Notes: generated from the sequence alone by a model not told the origin. DNA of 64,000 nucleotides from Seonamhaeicola sediminis (GCF_004358095.2 NZ_SMZJ02000004.1:287031-351030); one strand, 5' to 3'; positions 34,454 to 44,594 are shown, counted from the stretch's first letter. A program made the numbers and translations.

Positions 34454-35678
34454 AGACATCTTTAATAATATTGGTCCTGGCCCCTTGGTAGCTGCAGCTT
34501 TTATTGGTCCAGGAACTGTTACTTTGTGTACTATTGCAGGTATCAATTTTGGATTTGCATTGTTATGGGCTATGGGACTTTCTATTATCGCTACTGTTGT
34601 TTTACAGGAAATGGCAGCAAGATTAGGAATTATTACCCAAAAAGGGTTGTCTGAGATTATTAGAACGGAAATCTATAACCCTGTATTAAAATCTTTAACG
34701 GTTATTTTAATTATATCTGCTATAGTTATAGGAAATGCAGCCTATGAGGCTGGAAATATATCTGGGGGTGTTTTAGGTTTAGAAACCTTAGTTGGTAAGC
34801 ATAATTTAGAATTATTTGGATTTTCTATAAACACTCTTTGTATTTTGACTGGCCTAATAGCATTTTCTCTTTTATATGTTGGTAATTACAAAACCATTGA
34901 ACGAGCATTAATGGCTTTGGTTCTTCTTATGAGTTTAGCCTTTTTAATTACTGCTATTTTAACCAAACCTAATATAGCTAATATTTTAAAAGGAGTTTTT
35001 ATTCCAGTATTTCCTGAGGATAGTTTACTCATCATTATTGGTTTAATTGGTACAACTGTGGTGCCTTATAATTTGTTTTTACATGCTTCACTGGTAAAAG
35101 AAAAATGGAAGTATAAAAGAGACTTAAGCTTAGCTAGAAAGGATGCTTACATATCTGTTGTATTAGGTGGGTTGGTGTCAATGTGCATTATTATTTCAGC
35201 AGCTTCTATTCAAAGTATGAATATTTCAAACGCATCTGACTTGGCTAAAGGATTAAAGCCCTTATTTGGAAGTTTTGCACAGTATTTCTTAGCTGTTGGT
35301 CTTTTTGCAGCAGGCATAACGAGTGCTATTACAGCACCTTTAGCAGCAGCTTATGTAAGTTGTGGTTGTTTAGGGTTTAAGTCGGATTTAAAATCGAAAA
35401 AATTTAAAGCTATTTGGATGTTCATTTTGGTGTTGGGGGTACTATTATCGTCACTGAATTTTAAACCAATTGATATCATTAAATTTGCTCAAGTGGCTAA
35501 TGGTATTTTGTTGCCAATTATAGTGATAGTTTTGATTTGGATTATGAATAAATCATCTGTTTTAGGAACTTATAAAAATAACATTAAGCAAAATATTCTA
35601 GGAATTCTTATCTTGTGTATAACCATTTTGTTATCAATTTCGGCACTCCATAAAGTGTTTGGTTTAAATATTTTTTAA
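34446..35678 (+). CDS. Nramp-family (MntH-like) transporter
   Basis: A 410-residue membrane protein with about eleven helices. GPGPLVAAAFIGPGTVTLCTIAG occupies the place of the metal-binding DPGN motif of Nramp, but reads GPGT: the Asp and Asn that bind Mn/Fe are not present. The TTVVPYNLFLHASL segment in helix 6 is conserved in place of the canonical MPH motif, with Val-Pro-Tyr. Related proteins are found beside 5-oxoprolinase genes, so the substrate may not be a metal. It overlaps DUF2891 and shares its last base with pxpA. Confidence 0.85.
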   Translation: MIKDIFNNIGPGPLVAAAFIGPGTVTLCTIAGINFGFALLWAMGLSIIATVVLQEMAARLGIITQKGLSEIIRTEIYNPVLKSLTVILIISAIVIGNAAYEAGNISGGVLGLETLVGKHNLELFGFSINTLCILTGLIAFSLLYVGNYKTIERALMALVLLMSLAFLITAILTKPNIANILKGVFIPVFPEDSLLIIIGLIGTTVVPYNLFLHASLVKEKWKYKRDLSLARKDAYISVVLGGLVSMCIIISAASIQSMNISNASDLAKGLKPLFGSFAQYFLAVGLFAAGITSAITAPLAAAYVSCGCLGFKSDLKSKKFKAIWMFILVLGVLLSSLNFKPIDIIKFAQVANGILLPIIVIVLIWIMNKSSVLGTYKNNIKQNILGILILCITILLSISALHKVFGLNIF

Positions 35679-36418
35679 TGAATTTTTTTGTGATAGATAT
35701 TAATGCCGATGTGGGAGAGGGTATGGGCAATGAATCAGAATTAATGCCCTTTATATCGTCTTGTAACATAGCCTGTGGTGGGCATGCAGGAGATATTAGC
35801 ACCATGCATGAAGTAGTGAAATTAGCCAAAAAACATAAAGTTAAAATTGGAGCACATCCTTCATTTCCAGACAAAGAAAACTTTGGGCGTGTGAAAATGG
35901 ATATTTCCTGTGCAGCATTATTTACCTCATTGAAACATCAAGTAACAAACCTCCTAAATGTGCTAAAACAAGAAAATGCAACATTACATCATATTAAACC
36001 CCATGGGGCACTTTATAATTTAGCTGCTAAGAGTGAAAAAGTTGCTAACGTAATTCTTGAAGTAGTTAAAAGCATGCATATACCTGTAAAGTTATATGTA
36101 CCTTACAAGTCGGTTATTGCAAAATTGGCCAAAGAGAACAAAATTGAAATTATTTATGAAGCTTTTGCAGATAGAAACTATAATGAAGATTTGAACCTAG
36201 TTTCAAGGCAAGAAAATAATGCCATGATTACTGATGAAAATGACATGGTTCAACATGTTTTACGTATAGTAAAGAACAAAAAAGTAAAAACGGTTTTAGG
36301 TAATGAATTTCCTATTCTAGCACAAACTATTTGTATTCATGGTGATAACTCTAATGCCATTAAAATGGTTGAAAATTTGAATAAAAAACTTAAAACAAAC
36401 GGTATTAGTATAAGATAA
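35678..36418 (+). CDS. pxpA: 5-oxoprolinase subunit PxpA (LamB/YcsF family)
   Basis: A 246-residue subunit of the ATP-dependent bacterial 5-oxoprolinase, which opens pyroglutamate to glutamate. DINADVGEGMGNESELMPFISSCNIACGGHAGD and the HIKPHGALYN block are the family signatures. The start overlaps the transporter stop by one base, and pxpB and pxpC follow. Confidence 0.93.
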   Translation: MNFFVIDINADVGEGMGNESELMPFISSCNIACGGHAGDISTMHEVVKLAKKHKVKIGAHPSFPDKENFGRVKMDISCAALFTSLKHQVTNLLNVLKQENATLHHIKPHGALYNLAAKSEKVANVILEVVKSMHIPVKLYVPYKSVIAKLAKENKIEIIYEAFADRNYNEDLNLVSRQENNAMITDENDMVQHVLRIVKNKKVKTVLGNEFPILAQTICIHGDNSNAIKMVENLNKKLKTNGISIR

Positions 36419-36422
36419 TTTA

Positions 36423-37154
36423 ATGGATTACAACTTAGTGTTTAAGTCTTTTGGAGAGTGTTCTATTTTAATAGAATGGCCACAGATAATAGATAAGAAT
36501 ATTTTATATGATGTATTAGCATTAAAAGAAACTATTCAAAAAAAACACATTAAAGAATTAGTTAATGTAGTAAATGCATATAACTCATTGTTAATTGTTT
36601 ATGATTCAATTAAATTCGATTTTGAACATTGTGTAAATGACTTAAAAGAAGTTTATAATTCACGTAAAAGTGTTAAAACCTCAACTTTCAATTTGTGGAA
36701 GATACCAGTATGTTATGATGTCTTTTTTGGGTTTGATATTGAGGAACTAGCCAATGCTAAAAATTTATCTACAGCAGACATAATTAAACTTCATTTCAGC
36801 ACTAACTATACTATATACTTTATTGGTTTCCTGCCAGGGTTTTTGTATTTAGGAGGTCTAAATAAAGTGCTTCATACACCAAGGAGAGCCACACCTCGTT
36901 TAAAAATTGAAAAGGGAGCTGTTGCCATAGGAGGGGAACAAACAGGGGTGTATCCTAGTCAAAGTCCAGGAGGATGGAATATTATTGGTAATTCTCCAAT
37001 TGACTTTTTCAATATTAAAAAGGAAGTACCATGTTTTGCCACTTCGGGAGACCAAATTCAATTTTACTCCATATCAAAAAAGGAGCATACACATATTAAA
37101 GCCCTAGTTGAGGCAGGTGTTTACCAAATAGAAAGTGAGGTGATACATGATTAA
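36423..37154 (+). CDS. pxpB: 5-oxoprolinase subunit PxpB (KipI-like)
   Basis: A 243-residue allophanate-hydrolase-subunit-1-like protein: FLPGFLYLGGL, TPRRATPRLKIEKGAVAIGG and PSQSPGGWNIIG are the conserved blocks. It works with PxpA and PxpC to split 5-oxoproline. It ends eight bases inside pxpC. Confidence 0.92.
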   Translation: MDYNLVFKSFGECSILIEWPQIIDKNILYDVLALKETIQKKHIKELVNVVNAYNSLLIVYDSIKFDFEHCVNDLKEVYNSRKSVKTSTFNLWKIPVCYDVFFGFDIEELANAKNLSTADIIKLHFSTNYTIYFIGFLPGFLYLGGLNKVLHTPRRATPRLKIEKGAVAIGGEQTGVYPSQSPGGWNIIGNSPIDFFNIKKEVPCFATSGDQIQFYSISKKEHTHIKALVEAGVYQIESEVIHD

Positions 37155-38001
37155 AGTTTTAAGTCCTGGCATTTATTCATCTATTCAAGATTTTGGTAGA
37201 TTTAAATTTCAAGAATATGGAGTGCCCATATCTGGAATTATGGATAAAAAAGCAGCTTCATTTGCCAATGCTATTATTGGCAATTCTAAAAATTTACCAG
37301 TTCTTGAAATTACTATGGTTGGGCCTAAGCTAAAGTTTGATTGCAATACTTCTATTTGTATTTCTGGGGCTGATATAACCCCTAAACTAAACAATACTTT
37401 TGTTTCAAATAACAAAGCTATTTCTGTAGACAAAGGTGATGTGCTGTCGTTTGGTCAACTAAAAAAGGGAGTAAGAACATACTTAGCTGTTTCAGGTGGT
37501 TTTAAAACAGAAAGAATAATGCAAAGTTACAGCATGTACCAAGGATTAACCAGTAAATTTAAAATTGAAAAGAACGATGTTTTAAAAATAGAATCAGAAA
37601 ACCTAACTACAGAAAACCAATACGCTTCTATTAAGGTGAACGATGAATATCTAAATTTAAAAACTATTGAAGTATTTAAGGGGCCAGAGTTTGATAACCT
37701 TACAGAGTATCAAAAGGATTGTCTTTTGAATCAAGATTTTACTATTTCCAAAGACAATAATAGAATGGCTTATCAGCTAAATGAAACTATTGAGAATAAT
37801 TTAGAGCCCATAATTACATCACTTGTATTACCTGGAACAGTTCAGCTAACACCATCAGGAAGACTTATTGTTTTAATGCGAGATTGCCAAACTACAGGGG
37901 GGTATCCTAGGGTGTTACAGTTAAAAGAGTTTTCAATAAATGTAATGGCACAAAAGTTTACCGGACAACACATTGGTTTTAAACTAATTTGTAAAAACTA
38001 G
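37147..38001 (+). CDS. pxpC: 5-oxoprolinase subunit PxpC (KipA-like)
   Basis: A 284-residue allophanate-hydrolase-subunit-2-like protein with [28 protein letters not shown] at the start and [15 protein letters not shown] near the end. Final subunit of the 5-oxoprolinase complex. Its stop overlaps the end of the convergent deoD gene by four bases, so the two operons meet without a spacer or terminator. Confidence 0.92.
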   Translation: MIKVLSPGIYSSIQDFGRFKFQEYGVPISGIMDKKAASFANAIIGNSKNLPVLEITMVGPKLKFDCNTSICISGADITPKLNNTFVSNNKAISVDKGDVLSFGQLKKGVRTYLAVSGGFKTERIMQSYSMYQGLTSKFKIEKNDVLKIESENLTTENQYASIKVNDEYLNLKTIEVFKGPEFDNLTEYQKDCLLNQDFTISKDNNRMAYQLNETIENNLEPIITSLVLPGTVQLTPSGRLIVLMRDCQTTGGYPRVLQLKEFSINVMAQKFTGQHIGFKLICKN

Positions 38002-38696
38002 GCCAGCTCCAAAGCTATGTTTATCATGTCTTTAAAGGTTGTTTCTCTATCTTTGCTTGAAAGCCTTTCACCAGTTACTAAAGAATCAGAAATAGTTAGA
38101 ATACTTAAAGCATTTACATTGTGTTTTGATGCAATAGTATATAACCCCGCAGTTTCCATTTCAACACAGAGCACACCAAATTTTGACCATTTTTTGTAGG
38201 ATTCAAAGTCATCGGCATAAAACTCATCCGAAGTGAATATGTTTCCAGCTTTAATGGTGATGTTTTTAGTTTTGGCTGCCTCTACCGCTTTTTGAAAAAG
38301 ATCAAAATTTGCAGTTGGAGCATAATCTGCTCCACCAAATCTAAGTTCATTTAAGCCAGAATTAGAGGATGCAGCCATTGCCAAAACCACATCACGTATT
38401 TTAACATGTTCTTGATAGGAACCTGCACTACCAACCCGGATAAGGTTTTTTACGCCATATTCATTGATTAACTCATGAACATAAATAGAAATAGATGGCA
38501 CACCCATACCAGTTCCCATAACCGATACTGCCTTCCGTTTATAAGTCCCCGTATAACCTAACATACCTCTAACTTTATTAAAACAAACAGGGTTTTCAAG
38601 AAATGTTTCTGCAATCCATTTAGCGCGGAGTGGATCTCCCGGAAGTAAAATAGTTTCTGCAATCTCGCCTTGTTTGGCTTCAATATGTACACTCAT
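37998..38696 (-). CDS. deoD: purine-nucleoside phosphorylase DeoD
   Basis: A 232-residue hexameric-type nucleoside phosphorylase. [30 protein letters not shown] holds the phosphate-binding [14 protein letters not shown] the second phosphate contact, VEMETAGLY the ribose site, and SDSLVTGE the catalytic Asp. It frees deoxyribose-1-phosphate, which reaches the deoC aldolase encoded seven bases upstream after mutase action. Confidence 0.93.
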   Translation of the reverse strand: MSVHIEAKQGEIAETILLPGDPLRAKWIAETFLENPVCFNKVRGMLGYTGTYKRKAVSVMGTGMGVPSISIYVHELINEYGVKNLIRVGSAGSYQEHVKIRDVVLAMAASSNSGLNELRFGGADYAPTANFDLFQKAVEAAKTKNITIKAGNIFTSDEFYADDFESYKKWSKFGVLCVEMETAGLYTIASKHNVNALSILTISDSLVTGERLSSKDRETTFKDMINIALELA

Positions 38697-38702
38697 AAAA
38701 TT

Positions 38703-39371
38703 TTAGTAATTAGATTTAGAAGAAGTGGTTCCTTCAACAATATCAATTCCAGATGAAGTACCTATTCTGTCTACGCCCAAATTAATATATTCTATAGCTG
38801 TTTTAGTATCTTTTATACCACCAGAGGCTTTTATTTTAATGCATTTTTTGCAAACACTTACCATAATTTTTACATCTTCTTTTGTAGCACCTCCAGTTCC
38901 AAATCCTGTTGAGGTTTTAACAAAATCTGCTCCACTTTGAATAGCTAATTCACTAGCTTTAATAATTTCAATCTCCTCAAGATAGCAAGTTTCTAAAATC
39001 ACTTTTAAGACATTGTTTGGCATGATGGACTTTACAGATTCTATATCTTTCCAAACAGCATCAAAATCTTTACTTTTTAAGAGCCCTATATTGATAACCA
39101 TATCAATTTCGTCAGCGCCGTCTTTCAAAGCAGATTTGGCCTCAGAAACTTTTGCTTTAGTAGACATGGCGCCTAAAGGGAAACCAACAACACTGCATAC
39201 TTTTATGTCAGTTCCTTTAAGTTGTTCTTTTGCCAAATTTACATAACCGCTATTTACACAAACCGAAAAAAAATGATACTGTTTGGCTTCGTTACAAAGC
39301 TTAATAATATCATCTTTTGTGGCAGTTGCCTTTAAAAAAGTGTGGTCTATATATCTGCTTAAGGTGTTCAA
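38703..39371 (-). CDS. deoC: deoxyribose-phosphate aldolase DeoC
   Basis: A 222-residue class I aldolase that cleaves deoxyribose-5-phosphate. All key residues are visible: Asp in EIDMVINIG, the Schiff-base lysine in DFVKTSTGFG, and the proton-relay lysine in IKIKASGGIKD; GTSSG binds phosphate. IDHTFLK opens the barrel. It precedes deoD in a catabolic pair. A degraded paralogue lies directly upstream. Confidence 0.93.
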   Translation of the reverse strand: MNTLSRYIDHTFLKATATKDDIIKLCNEAKQYHFFSVCVNSGYVNLAKEQLKGTDIKVCSVVGFPLGAMSTKAKVSEAKSALKDGADEIDMVINIGLLKSKDFDAVWKDIESVKSIMPNNVLKVILETCYLEEIEIIKASELAIQSGADFVKTSTGFGTGGATKEDVKIMVSVCKKCIKIKASGGIKDTKTAIEYINLGVDRIGTSSGIDIVEGTTSSKSNY

Positions 39372-39481
39372 AACTACGTTAAAGTTAAGATTATTTTAGT
39401 TTAAATCAAATACAATTGTATGTATGCAAAATAACGACTTTTAAGTATCCTTAAGAATGACTATTATCAGTTTAATGAAAC

Positions 39482-39511
39482 AAAAAAGGCTATATAATAA
39501 TGTATAGCCTT
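39482..39511 (-). terminator. terminator of the DeoC-like paralogue
   Basis: Stem aaggctata (39486-39494) pairs with tatagcctt (39503-39511) with an eight-base loop; on the minus strand a T-run follows (39487-39482). Confidence 0.75.
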
Positions 39512-39528
39512 GTATAAACATGTTTTTG

Positions 39529-40176
39529 TTAAGCAGCTACTTCATTGGCTTTGAACGCAGAAGTTATGCCAATTCTGTCCACACCAATATCCATATACTT
39601 AGAGGCACTTTCTTCATCATTTATTCCGTCAAAGGCACATATTTTAATACGGTTTTTAACAGATTTTTTTAGGATTTTTACAACAGTTAAGGTAGCGCCA
39701 CCTTTTGAAAAACCAGTTGAAGTTTTTATATAATCTACTTTGGCATCTAAGCAGATTTGGCAAGCTTTTATGACTTCGTTTTTATTTAATTCTGAAATCT
39801 CAATAATTACTTTTAAAGGTATACTTCCTATGGCTAACTTAACATCGATGACATCTTTCAAAACAGATACATAGTTTTTGCTTTTAAAAAGTCCTAAATT
39901 GATAACCATATCAATTTCGTTGGCTCCATTTTCAATAGCTTTTTTGGCTTCGTGGATTTTAGATAAGGTATCTGTGGTCCCAAATGGAAAGCCAACAGTA
40001 GATACTATTTTTACATTACTGCCTTCAAGAAGTTGTTTTGCTAAAGCAACATAACTGCTATTGATACATACCGAATGAGCTTCTATAGCTCTTGCTTCTT
40101 GGCATAAATCAATAATGTCTCGTTCTGTAGTGCTGGGATGTAACTGGGTAAGTTCAAAATTTTTGAATAAGTTCAT
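39529..40176 (-). CDS. DeoC-like aldolase paralogue with altered active site
   Basis: A 215-residue homologue of the neighbouring DeoC. It keeps the Asp (EIDMVINLG) and the Schiff-base lysine (DYIKTSTGFS), but the segment that carries the second catalytic lysine (KASGG in DeoC) reads IKICAFDGI: Cys replaces Lys, and Phe-Asp replaces Ser-Gly. The N-terminal Asp (IDHT) is also lost (ELTQL). The reading frame is intact and it has its own terminator, so it is expressed but probably has a different or no aldolase activity. Confidence 0.82.
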   Translation of the reverse strand: MNLFKNFELTQLHPSTTERDIIDLCQEARAIEAHSVCINSSYVALAKQLLEGSNVKIVSTVGFPFGTTDTLSKIHEAKKAIENGANEIDMVINLGLFKSKNYVSVLKDVIDVKLAIGSIPLKVIIEISELNKNEVIKACQICLDAKVDYIKTSTGFSKGGATLTVVKILKKSVKNRIKICAFDGINDEESASKYMDIGVDRIGITSAFKANEVAA

Positions 40177-40563
40177 TGTCTTAAGTAGGTTTAAAAATCT
40201 ATTTTATTGGAGGGAAATCATAAAATAGGTGCTATTAATTATTAATAAATGTATAGTTAGGGGCCACACATTTCTTGGACTAAGTTATAAATAATTGTAG
40301 TTGAAAATCATATTAAAAAGAGATTTTCGATGAACTACAATCATAAATTTTTTAACTCCTTTATTTTCAAATTATTGCATTTTAGCTAGGTTTTAAGTTT
40401 TTAAACGATGTTTTTGGTGTTTAAACTATTAAACGAAATTCTTTAACCGATTTAGAAAAAAAAGCAACGATTATCTAACTAAAGATTCACGTTGCTTTTC
40501 AACTAACCAACCAACTAATAGACTGTTGAAACTAAATAATGTTACAACAATACTAGAGTATTT
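40177..40563. other. intergenic region with two hairpins, no gene
   Basis: This 387-base spacer between the DeoC-like gene and clpB (both minus) has no open frame worth calling. It contains an imperfect long hairpin at 40294-40341 (attgtagttgaaaatc against gattttc...aactacaat with a four-base bulge) of unknown role and the clpB terminator at 40452-40499. The promoter of the DeoC-like gene should be near 40180-40260 but no clear box is seen. Confidence 0.6.
40452..40499 (-). terminator. terminator of clpB
   Basis: Stem aaaagcaacg (40460-40469) pairs with cgttgctttt (40490-40499) with a 20-base loop; T-run on the minus strand through 40456. Confidence 0.7.
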
Positions 40564-43170
40564 TTAAAGTTCTTTAGCTACTAGATCACTTTGATTTCTA
40601 AAAACAAGTTTATCATCAAATGCATCTAGTAAAATAATACTATCTGTAGTTACTTTACCTGCAAGTATTTCTTTACTTAAAGCGTTAAGTACTTCTTTTT
40701 GAATGATACGTTTTACGGGTCTTGCACCATATTCAGGATTATAACCTTTTTCTGCTAAATATTGTACTGCTTCAGTTGTTGCATCAAACGTGATATTTTG
40801 TTGCGCTAACATTTTGGTAACATTTTTAAGCTGTAAACCAACAATATCAAAAATGTTTTCCTTAGTTAAAGGTGTAAACATCACAGTATCATCTATTCTA
40901 TTTAAAAACTCTGGTCTTACACTTTGTTTTAATAATGCTAACACATCAACTTTAGCAGCTTCAATGGCTGAATTAATATCCTTTGTAGCTTCAAAACGCT
41001 CTTGAATTATAGAACTACCCATATTTGAAGTCATAATAATAATAGTGTTTTTAAAATTTGCTACACGACCCTTATTATCAGTTAAATGGCCTTCATCCAG
41101 CACTTGTAATAAAATGTTAAACGTATCAGGATGCGCTTTCTCAATTTCATCTAATAGTACCACAGAATAAGGCTTTCTTCTAACGGCTTCCGTTAATTGA
41201 CCACCTTCATCATAACCCACATATCCTGGAGGAGCTCCAACCAATCTACTTACCGCATGACGTTCTTGATATTCACTCATATCAATACGTGTCATGGCGT
41301 TTTCGTCATCAAACAAATATTCTGCCAATGCTTTTGCAAGCTCCGTTTTTCCAACCCCCGTTGTTCCTAAGAATAGAAAAGTTCCTATAGGTTTTTGTGG
41401 ATTCTGCAATCCCGCTCTACTGCGTCTTACCGCATCACTCACCGCTTCAATAGCTTCTTCTTGTCCTACAACACGTTTGTGTAATTCGTCTTCTAACCTA
41501 AGTAGTTTTTCACGTTCACTCTGAATCATTTTGGTAACAGGAATTCCGGTCCATTTTGCCACTACTTCAGCTATATCATCATAGGTTACTTCTTCTTTAA
41601 TCAAAGAGTTTTCAGACTGTTCTTGCAATTGCTTTTGGTAAACTTCAAGTTGCTCTTGCGCTTCTTTAATTTTACCATATCGCAATTCTGCTACTTTTCC
41701 GTAATCTCCATCGCGTTCTGCACGTTCAGCCTCTAACTTATAATTTTCAATATCCTGTTTAATGTTTTGAATATTATCTACCACCTCTTTTTCACTTTTC
41801 CATTTGGCGTTTATTTCGTTTCTAGCTTCTTTAAGGTTTGCTAAATCAGAACGTAATGATTTTAACTTAGCTTCATCTTTTTCGCGCTTAATGGCTTCAA
41901 TTTCAATTTCCAACTGCATTATCTTTCTATCTAGCACATCTAATTCTTCCGGTTTAGAGTTGATTTCCATACGGAGTTTAGAGGCTGCCTCATCCATTAA
42001 ATCAATGGCTTTATCTGGTAAAAACCGATTTGTAATATAGCGAGTAGATAATTCTACGGCACCAATAATAGCTTCATCTTTAATACGAACTTTATGATGT
42101 GTTTCGTATTTCTCTTTAATCCCACGAAGTATTGAGATAGCACTTTCGGTATCAGGCTCATCAACCACTACTTTTTGGAAACGACGCTCTAAAGCTTTAT
42201 CTTTTTCAAAGTATTTTTGATACTCATCCAACGTAGTTGCACCAATAGCTCTCAATTCACCACGTGCCAGTGCAGGTTTTAAAATATTGGCTGCATCCAT
42301 AGCGCCTTGGCCACCGCCAGCTCCCACAAGGGTGTGTATTTCGTCAATGAATAATACAATATCACCTTCACTTGTAGTAACCTCTTTAATAACAGCTTTT
42401 AAACGCTCCTCAAACTCACCTTTGTATTTGGCACCTGCAATTAAGGCGCCCATATCCAGAGCAAAAATTTGTTTGTCTTTTAAATTTTCTGGAATGTCGC
42501 CATCAATTATTCTATGTGCTAAACCTTCAGCAATGGCTGTTTTTCCTGTACCTGGTTCACCTACAAGTATAGGGTTGTTTTTGGTTCTACGAGATAGAAT
42601 CTGAAGAATACGTCTAATTTCTTCGTCTCTACCAATCACAGGATCCAGTTTACCGTCTTTGGCTAATTGATTTAGGTTTTTAGCATACTTACCAAGTGCG
42701 TTATATGTGTCTTCCTGACTTTGGGAAGTTACACGGTCACCTTTACGTAGTTCTTCAATAGCTGCATTTAGTTCTTTTTCGGTAACACCTTGGTCTTTTA
42801 GCATTTGTGCTATTTTGCTTTTCGATTTAAAAACAGCAATAATTAAATGTTCAACGGATACAAAGTCATCTTTCATTTTTTTAGCAATGATAGAGGCTTC
42901 ATTAAGGCTTTTACCTGCTTCTCTGGAGAGCATTAATTCTGATCCACTAACTTTTGAAAAGCTTTCTAATTGTTTATCTAAAGCTTGTTGAAGTACAGGT
43001 ACATTAACATTGAGTTTCTTTAAAATAAAAGGCAGCACGTTTTCATCAACCTCAAAAAGGGCTTTGAAAATATGCTCATTTTCTATTTGTTGATGACTAT
43101 AGCCTTGCGCTATCTGTTGCGCTTGTTGTATAGCCTCTTGTGATTTTATGGTATAATTATTTAAGTTCAT
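40564..43170 (-). CDS. clpB: ATP-dependent chaperone/disaggregase ClpB
   Basis: An 868-residue Hsp104-type disaggregase. Residues 1-145 are the Clp N-domain, followed by two AAA+ modules (Walker A GEPGTGKTA near residue 204 and GTTGVGKTELAK near 600) separated by the long coiled-coil middle domain (about 400-525) that distinguishes ClpB from ClpA/ClpC. Length matches the family. It works with DnaK to recover aggregated proteins. It is a single-gene unit with its own terminator. Confidence 0.96.
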   Translation of the reverse strand: MNLNNYTIKSQEAIQQAQQIAQGYSHQQIENEHIFKALFEVDENVLPFILKKLNVNVPVLQQALDKQLESFSKVSGSELMLSREAGKSLNEASIIAKKMKDDFVSVEHLIIAVFKSKSKIAQMLKDQGVTEKELNAAIEELRKGDRVTSQSQEDTYNALGKYAKNLNQLAKDGKLDPVIGRDEEIRRILQILSRRTKNNPILVGEPGTGKTAIAEGLAHRIIDGDIPENLKDKQIFALDMGALIAGAKYKGEFEERLKAVIKEVTTSEGDIVLFIDEIHTLVGAGGGQGAMDAANILKPALARGELRAIGATTLDEYQKYFEKDKALERRFQKVVVDEPDTESAISILRGIKEKYETHHKVRIKDEAIIGAVELSTRYITNRFLPDKAIDLMDEAASKLRMEINSKPEELDVLDRKIMQLEIEIEAIKREKDEAKLKSLRSDLANLKEARNEINAKWKSEKEVVDNIQNIKQDIENYKLEAERAERDGDYGKVAELRYGKIKEAQEQLEVYQKQLQEQSENSLIKEEVTYDDIAEVVAKWTGIPVTKMIQSEREKLLRLEDELHKRVVGQEEAIEAVSDAVRRSRAGLQNPQKPIGTFLFLGTTGVGKTELAKALAEYLFDDENAMTRIDMSEYQERHAVSRLVGAPPGYVGYDEGGQLTEAVRRKPYSVVLLDEIEKAHPDTFNILLQVLDEGHLTDNKGRVANFKNTIIIMTSNMGSSIIQERFEATKDINSAIEAAKVDVLALLKQSVRPEFLNRIDDTVMFTPLTKENIFDIVGLQLKNVTKMLAQQNITFDATTEAVQYLAEKGYNPEYGARPVKRIIQKEVLNALSKEILAGKVTTDSIILLDAFDDKLVFRNQSDLVAKEL

Positions 43171-43335
43171 AGCGTTAAATTTGTTTCTTTACACTGTGTA
43201 TAAGTCAATAATCTTACCAATACACGTTAACAGACAAAATGTCGCTAAACCCCTTTTTTTTTATGACTTTTAGTCAGTTTGTAAGTTTGCAATATTAGTT
43301 CGACTTAAGGATAAAATAAAACACTTTGAAAAGTT

Positions 43336-43746
43336 ATGGGATTATTAAAAAAATTGTTTGGAGGTGCTACAGAGAAAAAGGAAGAAAAGGTTTTACCCTG
43401 GATTGAGCTAAATAACGTTTCACAATTACAGGACATAGAAAAAAAATCTAAAAGCAAAGTTCAAGTCATATTTAAGCATTCTACGCGTTGTGGAGTTAGT
43501 AGAATGGTCATCAACCAGTTTGTGGCTTCTTATAATTTAACCGAGGAATTTATTGATTTATACTACCTAGATTTGTTGAATTACAGGGAAGTTTCTGATA
43601 AAATAGCTGAAAAATTTCAGGTATGGCATGAGTCGCCTCAACTTTTAGTTATCAAGAATGCAGTTGTGGTTGCGCATGCATCTCACGGACAAATTAATGC
43701 TGTTGATTTAAAAAGGTTTGTTGATTCTTCTAGAGTCATGGGTTAA
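43336..43746 (+). CDS. ytxJ: YtxJ-like bacillithiol-system thioredoxin-fold protein
   Basis: A 136-residue monothiol thioredoxin-like protein. FKHSTRCGVSRMVINQF carries the single active-site Cys and ESPQLLVIKN the cis-proline-like turn. YtxJ family members are linked to bacillithiol use in Firmicutes and Bacteroidota, probably removing mixed disulfides. Cytoplasmic. Confidence 0.85.
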   Translation: MGLLKKLFGGATEKKEEKVLPWIELNNVSQLQDIEKKSKSKVQVIFKHSTRCGVSRMVINQFVASYNLTEEFIDLYYLDLLNYREVSDKIAEKFQVWHESPQLLVIKNAVVVAHASHGQINAVDLKRFVDSSRVMG

Positions 43747-43872
43747 TATCAAATAATTGTTTTAGATAATTTGTTTGTAAGGACCAAACGTTGTTACATC
43801 AAGAAATTTTCAACGCACTTTTATTGTATAAAGAAATAACTTAGCTTTAAAGCTTTAAATTTCTTTATGCAT

Positions 43873-44514
43873 ATGAAAACGTATTTTTCCTTTGTGATTT
43901 TTATGATTTGTTTTACCACATGTAAATCACCTGAAAAAGAATACCTGTTTAATGGTAAAAATCTGGATGGTTGGACCATTTTTGTTAAAGATTCTACCAT
44001 TAACCACAATGACTATTTTTATGTAAATGAAGGCATGATTGAGACTGTTGGAAAGCCTATTGGTTATTTAAGAACGGTTAAAGAATATGCAAATTACAAA
44101 TTACATGTTGAATGGCGTTATCCCGAAAAACCTACCAATAGCGGTGTTTTTGTGCATGCCACGGGAGAGGATCTTATTTGGGTTGGTCATTATCAAGGGC
44201 AGTTAAAACATGAAAATGCAGGCGATTTCATAGTTCATGGCGTAGGTAGAAGCGCCACTATTGCCGATAGTATCTACACATCTATCATAGACCATAAACC
44301 ACTTATTCCAAAATACGAGGCGTCAAGTGAGAAACCAGCTGGCGAATGGAATAGTTACGATATTACTTGTAATGCTGATACCATTGAGTTGTTTGTAAAC
44401 GGTGTGCTTCAAAATGTAGCTACTAACTGTACGGTAACAAAAGGTAGTATTGGTTTACAAGCCGAAGGCTCTAAAATTCAGTTTAGAAATTTATGGATAG
44501 AGCCTTTAGATTAA
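43873..44514 (+). CDS. DUF1080-family lipoprotein (3-keto-disaccharide-hydrolase-like)
   Basis: A 213-residue lipoprotein. I choose the ATG at 43873 (MKTYFSFVIFMICFTTCKS), which starts a clean lipobox signal; ATG 43867 is also possible. The body (LFNGKNLDGWTIF, GMIETVGKPIGYLRT, WRYPEKPTNSGVFVHA, LWIEP end) is a DUF1080/concanavalin-like sandwich; some members hydrolyse 3-keto-glycosides or bind polysaccharide. No sugar-utilisation genes are adjacent, so the substrate is open. Confidence 0.87.
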   Translation: MKTYFSFVIFMICFTTCKSPEKEYLFNGKNLDGWTIFVKDSTINHNDYFYVNEGMIETVGKPIGYLRTVKEYANYKLHVEWRYPEKPTNSGVFVHATGEDLIWVGHYQGQLKHENAGDFIVHGVGRSATIADSIYTSIIDHKPLIPKYEASSEKPAGEWNSYDITCNADTIELFVNGVLQNVATNCTVTKGSIGLQAEGSKIQFRNLWIEPLD

Positions 44515-44594
44515 TATTTGTATTTCATTAAAACTATAGATTATAGATGCATTTCGTATTTTTACAAACCTAAATTTAAAAGTAATTATTTCTT

